Under the pieces are notes generated by a model. That model made no database searches. It worked only from the letters and a program-made list of their open reading frames with translations, and was not told where the DNA came from. 64,000 bases of DNA from Dermatemys mawii (taxonomy: Eukaryota > Chordata > Testudines > Dermatemydidae): assembly GCA_007922305.1 (NCBI GenBank), contig ML677348.1, forward strand, positions 21,368,124 to 21,432,123, written 5' to 3'. Positions 31,993-43,177 of this stretch are shown in pieces (the first letter of the stretch is position 1; each line of letters starts with the position of its first letter). Position numbers and translations under genes: made by a program.

Positions 31993-32273
31993 CGGTTTCC
32001 TCAGCTGGGGTAAAAAAGCATCGCTCCCATTGACTTCAACAAAGCTCTGTCAGTTTACTTGAGCTGAGGATCTAGCCCTGTCTCTCTGGAATAAAGAAAT
32101 ACATTGCACTGAATCTGTTCTTTGGCATGTGACATTCATTGTTACACTCATTAAGTGCATTCTACTGTAGTTCAAATGCAGATGTAGTGAGTTTTGCCTT
32201 AATGTACATTCTTTCCCTCTGCAAAATTGCCTTAATGAAGAATAAATATACAGTAATGTGAAAAACCTCTCTA

Positions 32274-32279
32274 AATAAA
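32274..32279 (+). terminator. LCP1: Candidate LCP1 polyadenylation signal
   Basis: Canonical AATAAA about 1.37 kb after the stop codon, with a second copy at 32241-32246. Downstream sequence near 32318-32330 is GT-rich (TGATGTATGTG). Real usage cannot be seen from sequence. Confidence 0.5.
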
Positions 32280-32562
32280 ACCTTCTACAAGCCAAAATTT
32301 AAGGCTTTGCCTTTCAGTGATGTATGTGCTAATGGTATGATAAGTACTGTATGCTCGCACAACTGAAACATACAGATTTTAAAACAAACTCATGGGACTC
32401 AATATATAATATACAATATATATATATACAAGTAGACTTGTATGCTGGACTTGTACAACGTTATATAATCCACCACTCAGTATCATCCCACCTTATGGAC
32501 ACTAGCCATCAACATTCACTTTACTGCTTTATTTGTTGTGTAATGGACAATATTGATTAGAA

Positions 32563-32740
32563 AGGCTAGATTCTGCCAGCCATATTCATTTTGAGTAGTA
32601 ACTTGCTCCTGACCAGAGTCTGCTCCCTTACTCATATTGAGTAATACCTTACTCTCTGAGTGGGCACAGTGACTTCAGTGGGATGATTTGCCTGGTAAGG
32701 CATGGAGTAAGGGTGTAAGTATGGCAGAATCTAGCCCGTT
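32563..32740. repeat. Palindromic MITE after LCP1
   Basis: GGCTAGATTCTGCCA at the left and TGGCAGAATCTAGCCC at the right are inverted repeats. TTACTC/GAGTAA arms and a central GACTTCAGTGGGA lie between. Confidence 0.75.
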
Positions 32741-33004
32741 GTGTTTCGTTCTTTTGAATGAAATGAATTGTGTCATTATATAATCCCATCGTGTGACGTG
32801 TTGTTAGAGCAGAAAAACATTTTTTAATGAAGACTTTAGGTATGATTGGCATTATAAAAAATAGACCTCACCCCAGCCACTTCTGAGCAGGGAGGATAGT
32901 ATTGGTTTACAGCCCCTGCCTCAGGCCCCTAGCTCCCAGGCGGGGAGTTAACAGACGGTCTTATCCCACCCCCAAACTCCTTACTCCTCTTCACAGCAGC
33001 ATAA

Positions 33005-33540
33005 TGTGGGGAATCACCACTGGTTCTCAAACCCAGGTCCACAGGCAACCCTGGTAGCCCAACTGTCATCCAGCAGCATGCTAGTAGCAGCTACTCTGAG
33101 TGATTAATGGCACCTAGACCCACCAGAGGCACCACCCACAGGAGTCCTGACTGGAGGGGTGCACACTCCCACTGATGGGTCTGGCTGTGCCAGGAAGAGG
33201 CACAGGAAGTTGTCTGTGCAACTGGGTGAGTTCCTGGCTGGCTGCTACACTGGACCCTGCCTTCTCACCTGACTCCTGAGCCCTGATTCCCTGCCTGGTT
33301 CCTGCATTCTTGTTGTGTTCCTGATCCCTGCCTCTGTTCTTACACTCCAGCTCTGACCCTTGGCCCCGATATTTAGCCTCTGACTCCAGTTCTGAGCTTT
33401 GGCTCTGATTCCTGGCTCTGATTCCAACTTGATCCATGACTCTGGCATCCACCTCTGGTTCTGGGCCTAGGCTCTCTTTTCCGGCTCCTGACGCCTGCTC
33501 TGACCACTAGGTCAGACTGTCCACATCTCAATCCCTAACA
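33005..33540 (+). repeat. 5' LTR of the Gypsy remnant
   Basis: Begins TGTGGGGAATCACC and ends CCCTAACA. Its second half is the TGACTCCTGAGCCCTGATTC-like C/T-rich tract. Shares CTAGTAGCAGCT, AGAGGCACAGG and GAGTTCCTGGCTG-like phrases with 35814-36333. ORFs on the opposite strand are products of this tract. Confidence 0.75.
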
Positions 33541-33905
33541 GTTCGCATGGACCTCTAGCCACCCAGGGTTGACTCTGCTGGAAAAGATGCAAGAAGAAGA
33601 GCTCCCTCACCACACCAGTGCCAGAATCACCAAAGTAGGTAGCCTGCCAACAGGCAGACAACCAGGTGATGCAGACCCACATTACACATCTGACAATCGA
33701 GAACCAGATGTTATAGGAACAAGTACTTCAGCTTCGCACTGAGTGGAACAAAGTGGCCCAGCTGTAACAAATCCGATGAGGCCTTCAGGAGGAAGTTAAA
33801 GACAAGCCGGCCTAAGTAGAAACCCAGCTGGTGTGGATGCCTTCATTGACCTCACTATTTAAATCAACAACTGTTTGTGTGAGCAACAGGAAAAGAGGGT
33901 TGTCA
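33541..33905 (+). pseudogene. Gag-side remnant of the Gypsy element
   Basis: Follows the 5' LTR directly and contains stops in all frames. No domain can be read with confidence; assigned by position. Confidence 0.45.
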
Positions 33906-33929
33906 CAGGGACCTAGCGCATGGCTCCTG

Positions 33930-34060
33930 TTGTCAAACCCTTCTCAGCTGGGATGATTTAGTTGGGGCTTGGTCCTGCTTTGAGCAAGGGGTTGGATTAG
34001 ATGACCTCCTGAGGTCCCTTCCACCCCTGATATTCTATAATTCTATGATTCTATGAGTAC
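33930..34060 (+). mobile_element. CR1 3' end inserted in the Gypsy element
   Basis: GTTGGATTAGATGACCTCCT, GAGGTCCCTTCCACCCCTGA and TTCTATAATTCTATGATTCT are the CR1 tail and its terminal repeat. Confidence 0.9.
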
Positions 34061-34157
34061 ACTCTACTGATGCCAATAGACCAGGCTTGTTGGTAACTTA
34101 CCCTTGAGGGAAAGGCGAAATGATGACACTTCAACTTTTGCTTCTAGGCCACCTCAT

Positions 34158-34310
34158 CTTGGAGACTCCTAGACTTTTAGGCCAGAAGGGACCATCGTGA
34201 TCATAACCTCTTGCACACTGCAGGCCACAGAACCTCACCCACCCACTCCTGCAATAGGCCCATAATCTCTGGCTGAGTAATCTGAACCTTCCAGAGTTAA
34301 ACAGGGTGCT
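34158..34310 (+). repeat. CR1-related repeat fragment
   Basis: ACTTTTAGGCCAGAAGGGAC, CATCGTGATCATAACCTCTT and CACAGAACCTCACCCACCCA: same family as 23187-23560. Confidence 0.65.
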
Positions 34311-34329
34311 CATGCAATCAGAGCACTGA

Positions 34330-35225
34330 AGGGTACTGCCAGTCTGGGTCCGTTGGGTGGTACTTCCTGTGATGTCTGCTCTCCAAAGAGCTCCCTAGCT
34401 GCAGCTCTGCATGGCTTCTTCATGGCACCATGGGAATGTCAGTTGACCCAGGTTCTGCAGACTCGGGTTCTATTCCATGGATCTTTACACTTCCTATGTC
34501 AATTGTTGGGTTGTAGCGGCATGACGACTCACCCTTGCAGCGCCTTCTGCTGGTCGTCCTGGAATTAGCTCTTTCACCTTCAGAGCACCCTCTGCAGGCC
34601 GGTGTCCTGCTGTCCGCTGGCCCCATGTTCCTCCCGGACCCCGGTACCCTCTTACCTGGGGTGCTGCCCCATGGCAGTTCCCCCTCACTCTGTCTCTGGG
34701 CCTACCTCCCCGCCCCCCCACAAACCCCAGGAACCCCCAACCTGCTAATCCCCACCTTTCCTCAGTCTGGGCTACTGCCAGTCATCATCAAGCCCCCGCT
34801 CCCTGGGACAGACTGCAGTGTAAGAGCCAGTCACCACAGGCAAGGGGGTTTGGGAGCCAGCTGCCTCTGCCTAACCCCCAGTACCATTTAGGCCTTGTTG
34901 TCAGGCCTGTAGCCTGGGAGATCGCCAGGCCTGAGCTCCCCAGCATAGCCTGCCCCTTCCCCAGCACTGCTCCACCTTCAGTACCCTGTCACACAGGCAG
35001 CCAGGCCCTGCTCTCTCCCATCCTGGAGAGAGACTGCCTGAGCTCCTGCCTTTTATAAGGGCCAGCTGGGCCCTAACTGATCCAGCCACAGCTGTGGCTG
35101 CTCTGCCCTCAGCTGCTTTCTCTGTTGCAGCCCTCTGCTGGGCTGCTTTTCCCCAGCCACAGCCCTCAGCAGGGCTGTTTTAACCCCTTCAGGGTTGGAG
35201 CAGGTAACCACCCTGCTACCCTGCC
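34330..35225 (-). repeat. GC-rich LTR-like insertion
   Basis: GC-rich block inside the Gypsy remnant, unlike its flanks. On the minus strand it has CCTTATAAAAGGCAGG (complement of 35048-35063), a good TATA box. Probably an LTR of another family; edges not resolved. ORFs on both strands look spurious. Confidence 0.4.
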
Positions 35226-35289
35226 ATCCCCTATTCCACGCAGAGTTCCCCATGAACTCCTCCACCCCCAGCGGTCTCAGATGAATATA

Positions 35290-35805
35290 ATAGATCCATT
35301 TTAATAGATCCAGGAAATGTTGAAGAACGACCTTGAAGAAGCAAAAAAATGTTACAGGCAATATGTGAACCCATAAGAGCAGAAGATGTGTCTCTCAGCT
35401 ATACATTCCACGTAGACAGACCCACAAACTGCATCATCTTTGTCAGATCCATAGACAAATCAACCCTCTCAGTTTTGAGCTTCACCTGCCTTGATCCCTC
35501 AGAATAGACATTTTTTCATATATTGCTCCTAAAGCTGTGTATAAAGGACTCATTTTCCCCATCAAACCCAACCTCCTCCCCATTGCTACACATCCAGGAT
35601 CACAACAAGTATATTGTGCATGATGTCCTCAATTGTAAGTCAAGAGGGGCAAGTGTTGGTACTTTAATCTATTGGGAGGGCTACGGGCTGAACAATGCTC
35701 CTAGGAGCTTGCAGAGAATGTCCCAGCTTAAGAACTCATGAAAACCTTCCATGAAAGTCACCATGAGAAGCCTGGTCCAGTGGCACCTTGAAGCTGCCCT
35801 AGTGA
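35290..35805 (+). pseudogene. Gypsy pol 3' remnant with chromodomain
   Basis: 35600-35720 encodes KYIVHDVLNCKSRGASVGTL, IYWEGYGLNNAPRSL. The YIV...Y-WEGYG pattern is that of chromodomains at the C-terminus of chromovirus integrases. Stops and frameshifts are present upstream; it runs straight into the 3' LTR. Confidence 0.7.
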
Positions 35806-35813
35806 AAGGGGGA

Positions 35814-36333
35814 TGTGAGGATCCATGGGTCTTGAACCTGAGTCTCCAGGTAGCCCTTGTATCTCAGCCACCCTCGGGCAGCTTGCTAGTAACAGCTGAG
35901 CTGAGTGACTATTGGAACCCTAGCCCCACCAGATGCACCACTCACAGAAATCCTGGCTGGAGGAGTGCCCAACCCCACCAATTGGTTTTGCTATGCTATT
36001 TAAGCCAGAAAGAGGCACAGGTAGTTGTATGTGAACTGAGTGAATTCCTGGCTGACTGCTACATCAGACTGCCTTCTCACCCTGAGTCTTAGTTTCTGTC
36101 TTCCTGGCCTGATGCTGATCCCTGTGCCTGTTCTCGGATTTTGATTCTGGCTCTATTGGCTCAACTCTCTGCCTCTGATTCTGACCCTGGCATTTGGCCT
36201 TTGGCTCTGATTCCTGGCTTCTTGGCTCTGATATCCAGCTTCTGACTCTGATTCTGACCATCAGCTCCACTTCCCGGCCCCTGACTCCTCCTCCAACCAC
36301 TAGATCAGCCCATCCACGCCTGAGTCCTTAACA
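35814..36333 (+). repeat. 3' LTR of the Gypsy remnant
   Basis: Begins TGTGAGGATCCATGG and ends CCTTAACA. A possible TATA-like GCTATTTAAGCC lies at about 35995-36006. Homologous along its length to 33005-33540. Confidence 0.75.
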
Positions 36334-36596
36334 TGTAGATCTGACTCACAAACCAGCCTATTATGAACAGGAAATGGATCCACTGATGGGAAATGTGATT
36401 TTATCATCTCCTAGTTATTTGTTATTTTGACCTTTGCATATATTTTGCACATTCTAGGGGACAACATTAGACTGAGTGGTTAATAGAAGTCAGAGAGTGG
36501 GGTGAGGCAATAGTGAGTGACTAAGGATAATGTGGTAGGGGGGACAGGCTGTTCTTTTGCACACTTTCTACCCTTTGTTGTTGTTTTTTAAAGGAT

Positions 36597-37165
36597 AGAA
36601 TATTTCGTAGAATCGTAGGGCTGGAAGGGACTTTGAGAGCTCATCTAGTCCAGTTCCCTGCACTCGTGGCAGGACTCAGTATTAGACAATCCCTGACAGG
36701 TGTTTGTCTAACCTGCTCTTAAAAACCCCCAATGATGGAGATTCCACAAGCTCCCTGGGAAATTTATTCCAGTGCTTGACCACCCTGACAGCTTTTCCTA
36801 ACATTCATCCTAAACCTCCCTTGCTGCAGTTTAAGCCTATTGCTTCTTGTCCTAGTCTCAGAGGTTAAGGGGAACAATTTTTCTCCTTTCTCCTTGTAAC
36901 AATACTCTGTGTACTTGAAAATGGTTATGTACCCCTCAGTCTTCTCTTCTCCAGACTAAACAAACCCCATTTTTTTCAATCTTCCCTCAGAAGGCATGTT
37001 TTCTAGACCTTTAATCATTTTGTTGCTCTTCTCTGGACTTTCTCCAATTTGTCCACATCTTTCCTGAAATGTGGCGCCCAGAATCAGACACAAAACTCCT
37101 GCTGAGGCCTGATCAGCACAGAGTAGAGTGGAAGAATTACTTCTCATGTCCTGCTAACAAAACTC
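36597..37165 (-). mobile_element. CR1 LINE 3' end, antisense
   Basis: Plus strand starts AGAATCGTAGGGCTGGAAGG and reads GACAGGTGTTTGTCTAACCT. The minus-strand frames give [11 protein letters not shown] and KSNKMIKGLENMPSEGRLKK fragments of ORF2. 5'-truncated. Confidence 0.9.
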
Positions 37166-38747
37166 GTGCTGACACATCCCCGAATGATGTTCATGTGAGT
37201 TTTCTGCTTACACAAAGCTATTTAAACTTTATTCTACAAATGTAGTAAAAAAACAGGGCAAGTCCCAAATAAAAGCTTCCTTTGAAAAAGAGCTAAGTTT
37301 GCAAATGTGTTGCAGCACAGTCCAGTGAAGAGCCCAGAACATTACACTTTTACTCTCTAGTTCAAACAAGTGCCAAGGCCGTTCACGGACTTCATTGTGA
37401 TACTCCAGTACTTTGCTAGCAGCTCTCTAATGTTCCCAATACTAACAATGCACTAGAGGAAACTAACCACCAGATGGCAATACATCTATCTGGAGTTTTA
37501 ACACAAATATGCGTGTATGTAACCATGCAACTGTGGAACTGTCTCCCCTGGGAAGCGGTGGAAGCCCTTCACGTGGGATATTTAAACCTGCACAAAAAAT
37601 TAGCACCTATCTGTGTGCAATCAGCTACAATACTGCATTGTTAGGGCAATATAGTTAGATGACCCAGCAGATCTTTCACTTCTAACATTTTATAATCTTA
37701 AGTGAGGAAAAGAAGCTGGAATAGCTACATTATTGTTGAATGTTATAAATATTTTCACTTTCAAATACAGCAAATGGAACCTCACTAGTTTTTTCCTAAT
37801 GGACTCAGGTGGTGTTTGAGATTTTGCTTTGATGGACTGGTAAATGTGGCATGGAATGACTCTCCTAGTCATTACAAAAAGGGATCATTCCGTGGCATTT
37901 TGATATTGGCACAGAAATTCGGAACTCTTTATTGTCTCTTTCTCCCTTCTTTTCTATCTCCCCAAAAGGCAATAGCTGTCTTTTAGTCTTCACTTCCAAA
38001 GCAAGCTGGCTTTGTAAACTGTTTCATGATTGATTTTCAGTGCACAAGTCATCGTAATTTAAAAAGATTCAAAAAGGCGTAGCCATTTATATGAATAAGA
38101 ATAGAGCATCAGCATTTGCACTAACTAGGCTGAAAATTACAAGGGTTCAATCAGCATGCTTCAGGGCATAACCTGATCACCAGATGGAGTCAGAAAGAAA
38201 TGTTCCCCCATCGTATAGTAGAGCATAATTAGGCGCATTACGAGGATTTTTACACCTTGCTTTAAATCATGTGGCCCTGGTGTCTTTCAGAAACAGAATA
38301 CCAAATTGGATGGATGCTTGCTATGTTTTACTATATATGTACCAATGTGTATATCTACATTACAATGACATCAAACCAGAACTCTAGTTCTGCAACATTT
38401 TGTTCCCTCGCTGAAGTTTGGTAAAGTTTGTATTCAGATATTAACTTTACAACCTGCCCATACTTATGTCAGGGCCAAATCAGAACATTAGATTCTGGTT
38501 TCCAATGTGTCCAGACTTCAGGGTAATTCAGATCTGGATCCAGATCTGAGCTTGGGCCCATCTCTAAGAGATGCTGCAATAGTCAAAGTAAAGGTGACTC
38601 TATTGTTGACTATGACAATTTGTACAATATAGGCTATATCTTGCTTTCATTCCATGTGTGGAACCCACAGGATGTAGCCCATAATTTTCAAAAATAGGTT
38701 CAAAAGTCCCAGGATTCTGCATCAGTAGCTTATGTAACTGTGCTAGG
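37166..38747. other. Intergenic, no feature recognised
   Basis: AT-rich DNA between LCP1 and CPB2. 37520-37660 may be a degraded LINE tail (GGAACTGTCTCCCCTGGGAA). No exon seen. Confidence 0.45.
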
Positions 38748-39300
38748 TGTGACGCTTCCCAGGGGTACGTAGGGTTGTGAGCCACCGACCTTGCTACCAC
38801 CTGCCCTGAGCATGGGGAAGTCTTGTCTATGCCTGCTGTGGGTCAGGTCCCTGACTCCAGCAGCCACAGGCTCTCCAGCAACACAGGCTCTCTCCTCTAG
38901 GCCTACACAGGCCCCACATTCTCTCTCTGCAGCTTAGCGGTAGGCACACACCAACCACCAAGCCCACCAAGCATCTCCCTGGAGCGCCTATTTTTTGATC
39001 CACTGGACACATGTGGTATTCACAGTTTACCTCTTCCAGAGAAGCAGTACACCCCAGTTTACCAGTTCTACCTCAGATCATCGCTCTACTTGACACATAG
39101 CACTTAGATGTGTTTTTAGGGAAAATAAGTAAAAGATTATTTAACAAAGGACTGTGTAGAGATTCAAGTGACAGAAGGTAGAAGTACTGGAAAAAAATAG
39201 CTACATATACAATAAAATCATAATTTGCATTCCAGACTTACCTAACTAGATACTTTCATGTCTTATAGAGCAATGTTCAACCAAGGTGCTTCCAGCGATT
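38748..39300. repeat. Probable LTR fragment
   Basis: Starts TGTGACGCTTCCCAGGGGTA and resembles the start of a sauropsid LTR; it runs into a Gypsy LTR piece at 39310. The right boundary is uncertain. Confidence 0.35.
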
Positions 39301-39309
39301 TACAGCCAG

Positions 39310-39508
39310 GCTTGATATGGTAACCTGGTTCTGATCCTCGGCTCTGATTCCTGATCTCTGACTTTGACTATGGGCTCTGAAACCAGTTCTGATCTGGGTT
39401 CTCACTCCTGGCTCTTGACTTCGGCTTTAACCCTTGGCTCTGCCCTCTGACCCTGGCACTGACCTTTGGTTCTGATTCCTAGCTACAGCTTCCTACTCCA
39501 ACCACTAA
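39310..39508 (+). repeat. Gypsy LTR fragment
   Basis: Repeated TTCTGATCCTCGGCTCTGAT, CCTGGCTCTTGACTTCGGCT and TTGGCTCTGCCCTCTGACCC, ending CTCCAACCACTA, match the C/T-rich half of the LTRs at 33.0 and 35.8 kb. Confidence 0.7.
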
Positions 39509-39514
39509 AAATGA

Positions 39515-39970
39515 CTATAAAAACATGAGTGGTATAGAGAAAGTAGACAAGGAAGTGTTATTTACTCCTTCTCATAATACAAAAACAAGGGGCCACCAAA
39601 TGAAATTAATAGGTAGCAAGTTTAAAAGAAACACAAGAAAATATGTTTTCATGCAATGCACTGTCAACCTCTGGAACTCCTTGCCAGAGGTTGTTATGAA
39701 GGTCAATACTATAAAGGAGTTCAAAAGGGAGCTAGATAGATTCATGGAGGATAGGTCCATCAGTGGCTATTAGCCAGGATGGGCAGAAATGGTGTCCCTA
39801 GCCTCTGTTTGCCAGAAGCTGGGATTGGGTGACAGGGCATGGATCACTTGACGATAACCTGTCTGTTCATTCCAGTTGGGGCACCTGCCACTGGCCACTG
39901 TCAGAGGACAGGATACTGGGCTTGACAGATCTTTGGTCTGACCCAGTATGGCCATTCTTATGTTCTTATG
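39515..39970 (+). mobile_element. CR1 LINE 3' end
   Basis: An 82-residue ORF (39525-39773) ends TVNLWNSLPEVVMKVNTIKE, FKRELDRFMEDRSISGY, the CR1 ORF2 C-terminus. The tail is CTGACCCAGTATGGCCATTC, TTATGTTCTTATGA. Same subfamily as 24765-25111. Confidence 0.88.
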
Positions 39971-41734
39971 ACTGCCTGAGTCTCAGTCATGTGATAGATC
40001 TTTTCTTTCTTAAAATGATCTTTCCCATTTGTGGTTGATTCTATTATTAATGATTATTCTATTTATTTTTTCAACTAAAAAAATACAGAATGTCAAAAAT
40101 GAAGAAAAAAGCAAGAATTAAGGAAAATATAAAAGTGCATTTATGAAGGCTGCTTCCAAGGACACATTACTAATGACTGACTACTGCTCTTGGTACTGGG
40201 AGCAGATAACCCTATGTAAAAGCTAATTCCTGGTACAACTGACTTCAGTAGGACCAAGATTTAGCCAGAAGTAAATTACAGAATCATAGTGATTTAGACA
40301 TACTCAAGAGTTTCTTATTTCACTGGTTTGATAGGTTGCAAAATTGTTTCCTCACCAAGACGACAGAAGTTGGTGACATTGCCCATGTACATAAATGATC
40401 ACAGTGTCCTATGGAGATGAATTGGTTCATGAATAAAGATGAGGAGCAGAGGTGTGGAGGGAGAAATCATTTATCAATTATATGCCATGGAAAAACTGAA
40501 AGCTGGTGTCGCCTTAATGGCTGAATGAATTTGAGAGGGAGACTTTTAAATTGAGTTCTAATTCTGTTCTGCTGCACTCATAATAAAGAGCTGTTAAACT
40601 AATTGCATCCTTGCGTGGTTCATGAACAACAGCATTATGCTGCATAGTGTGGAGGACAGTGGAGATCAGCATTTAATTAGACTTTAGTCATTGTCCTTTC
40701 CATCATATAAAATGGAGAGCAGCTAGTTATTTTTCCCACTGATAATAATAATAATAATAATACCCAAGGTGGGAAGGGGATAAGAATCTGTAAACATTAT
40801 CTAGGGGATTCGTTTAACAATTTAACCTGAGTATAAACAACCTGAAGCAGAACAACATGGTTTAGTCTGGCCTTTAGGATGCAGGGACTCATCACTGATC
40901 AGCTGAAAACTAACAGGCTACCACCAGGAAAATAACAATGGAGAGAATATGTTAATGCAAAAAAAATAAGTATTTGAGAAATGTGACTGCAATACCAAGT
41001 GCCCTCCTCCCCTTATGCCTCTTAACGTTTGCTTTTCTAATAGATTTATCGCTAGCAACCGACAGGCCAAACTTACATCTTACTCCTGCATGCTGACTCC
41101 TTACTCCTAGCATGGACCACAGCAAGCACGCGGAGTCTGCTGAACTAAGTGGGACTCTGTGCTGGTGCAGGATTCCATGCTTGCGGATGCTACTGTGGGA
41201 CCAGACCTGTAATTTAAAAGTTTACTGTAAATTACTGGGCATGTTCACAAGGGAGGCTACTTTGGAACAGTTAGAGTCACAACATCAATGCAATACACAG
41301 GAAAAGAAATGGGGAAGCAAATCTGTGAGTGAGGGAAGAAGTCAGTATGATCAACTGGCCAAGTATGGGATAAGACTTCATTTAAAGTTTCCTTTGAAAT
41401 ATGGTTATATTCTAGAAAGGGATGATTAAAAAATGAAATTTTGAGGTTCGTATTTAGTGTCTCTCCAAAATTTCTAGATCATATTTCCTTCATTAACACA
41501 TAAAGATATGAATTTCTCAACATCCTGCCCTACAAATTCTGGGCCAGATTCACTCTTTTGAAATTAAAACATAAGGAATGGGGAAAGCTATACAAAAAAT
41601 TACTCCAAGACAGAAAGTTGTAAACTGTCCCTTAGCATCTCAGGAAATCTATGCAAATCTGTTACGTGAGCAACAGACAGTGGGTGTGGTTTTAGTGAGG
41701 GTTAATGGAAAAGCAATGGTAACCCAAGTGCTGC
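39971..41734. other. Intergenic, no gene seen
   Basis: Contains an (ATA)n run at 40742-40763. A 105-residue ORF at 41112-41429 has no recognisable domain. Confidence 0.4.
40742..40763. repeat. (ATA)n microsatellite
   Basis: About seven ATA units. Confidence 0.95.
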
Positions 41735-42180
41735 AAAAATTAGGGCTGGTGGGGAATTGTTTGACAAAATGTTTTTTCGTCTGAAAATGCCAATTAATTA
41801 CATCTGAACTTTTTACAGAAAAGAGTTGATTTTGTTGAATTTCCCATTGTGAAAATTTTTTAAAACAAATTCTTGAAATGAAGAGTTCTTTTTTTAGGCA
41901 CTAAATGACGTTTCATTTAGAAATGTAAGTTGATTTGGTATTTTTAAAAAGGTGAAAATCAAAATTAAACACTTAAATTTCCCTAATCAGGATTTTTTGG
42001 CGGGGGGGATTGATGGGGTGGGATTGTCATTTCACAGAAACTTTCAAGATATCAACTTTTCATCCCAATTTAGTCTGGAGAAAATTTTCAAAATCTCAAA
42101 AATTCTCGTGGGATGAGAAGACCATTTCCCAGTCTGCACTGGCAAAAATATACATTTTCGTTCATGGCTTGTGGAACTCT
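41735..42180 (+). repeat. Interspersed repeat, GGCTGGTGGGGAATT family
   Basis: Same start as 13204-13330, followed by repeated TTTTC/GAAAA-rich stretches. Extent approximate; class unknown. Confidence 0.45.
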
Positions 42181-42969
42181 AGAACACAGAATACTCAGTC
42201 AGCTCAGGTCTAAATAGGCACACCAAAGCAGGGATCAGCTGATTCCCCTATAAAGAGCAGTAGGAAGCTGCAGAGAAGGGGAGGATGCTCAGGGAGACCA
42301 GAGTGGAGTACGGATGCTGCTGGGAATGAGTAGACTCCAGCAGAGAAACTTGAGAGTGAGGCTACAGGCAGAAAAGATATGGGAGAGAAAAGGGAAAACA
42401 GATGGGCTTAACTTTATCTGGAATATTTTAGTTAATGTAATACATCAGAACTCAAGAGAGTCTGTGAATAGACAAAAGGATTTGTGAGTTATTGAAGAAG
42501 CTCCTTGAAGAGGAAACCAGCAGGAAATCTGCTCTACAACACTGTGCTTTCATGCTTCATGGTATCACACACCTAACCATCACATGACATACATCTCCAT
42601 GGATACGTTCCACTATGGGTTAGATTCACCAAGAGGCTTAGAATCAGATGCCACAGGTATTGACAAAACTCCCACTCAGCTGCTACAAACGCAGTAGGTG
42701 CCTAAACTCAGCACCTAAGTTTCTGTAGTAAAAGTATCTGAGGTACCTGTGTTTCTGCCTTTGAGCATGTACACACACACTGTTCTTCACTCTAGGTGCC
42801 CAGATGGCTAAGCCCTGAGCGATTCATGAAATGGAAGAAAATAGACATATATCCACCTAACTGTCCTGCAGGGTCCAATGAAGTGGGTGAGCTCTGAACA
42901 CAGCTATTGGATCAAACCTCACAGGTAAGCACACAAAAGCAGGGCGAGGAGAAGAAGAAGGATTTCAAC

Positions 42970-43033
42970 TTTTAGCTCACTGGTTAGGGTACTCATCTGG
43001 GATGTGGGAGACTCCTGCTTCAAATCTCAGAAA
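42970..43033 (+). repeat. tRNA-derived SINE fragment
   Basis: TAGCTCACTGGTTAGGGTAC resembles a tRNA A box and GCTTCAAATCTC a B box at normal spacing (about 35 bp). No tRNA fold or CCA; a SINE head, not a tRNA gene. Confidence 0.5.
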
Positions 43034-43177
43034 GGTTAAAATACAAAATTAGTTAAACCTGGCAAGGGACATAAAGGGCAATAAGAAGAGATTCTATAAA
43101 TACCCTGGGAGCAAGAGAAAGATGAAGAAAATGTAGGTCTTCTACTCAGAGGGGGAAAAGGCTAATTTTTAGGGGGT

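Larger units (their letters stand above)
30905..32300 (+). other. LCP1: Probable LCP1 3' UTR
   Basis: Follows the LCP1 stop and runs to just past two AATAAA hexamers (32241-32246 and 32274-32279), with a GT-rich stretch near 32318-32330. The end is inferred. The UTR seems to include two palindromic MITE-like stretches (31913-31992 and about 31988-32090). Confidence 0.55.
33005..36333 (+). mobile_element. Degraded Gypsy (chromovirus) LTR retrotransposon with nested insertions
   Basis: Two homologous LTRs (33005-33540 and 35814-36333) flank a gag-side remnant (33541-33905) and a pol-end remnant (35290-35805). The latter encodes KYIVHDVLNCKSRGASVGTL then IYWEGYG, an integrase chromodomain. Most of gag-pol is lost and replaced by CR1 tails (33930-34310) and a GC-rich LTR-like block (34330-35225). 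No intact ORF. Confidence 0.75.

Noticed and set aside
33114..33452. Minus-strand ORFs rich in Arg, Glu and Ser
   Set aside because: Reverse complement of the C/T-rich half of a Gypsy LTR.
42970..43033. tRNA gene
   Set aside because: A and B boxes are imperfect, with no cloverleaf or terminator; best explained as a SINE head.
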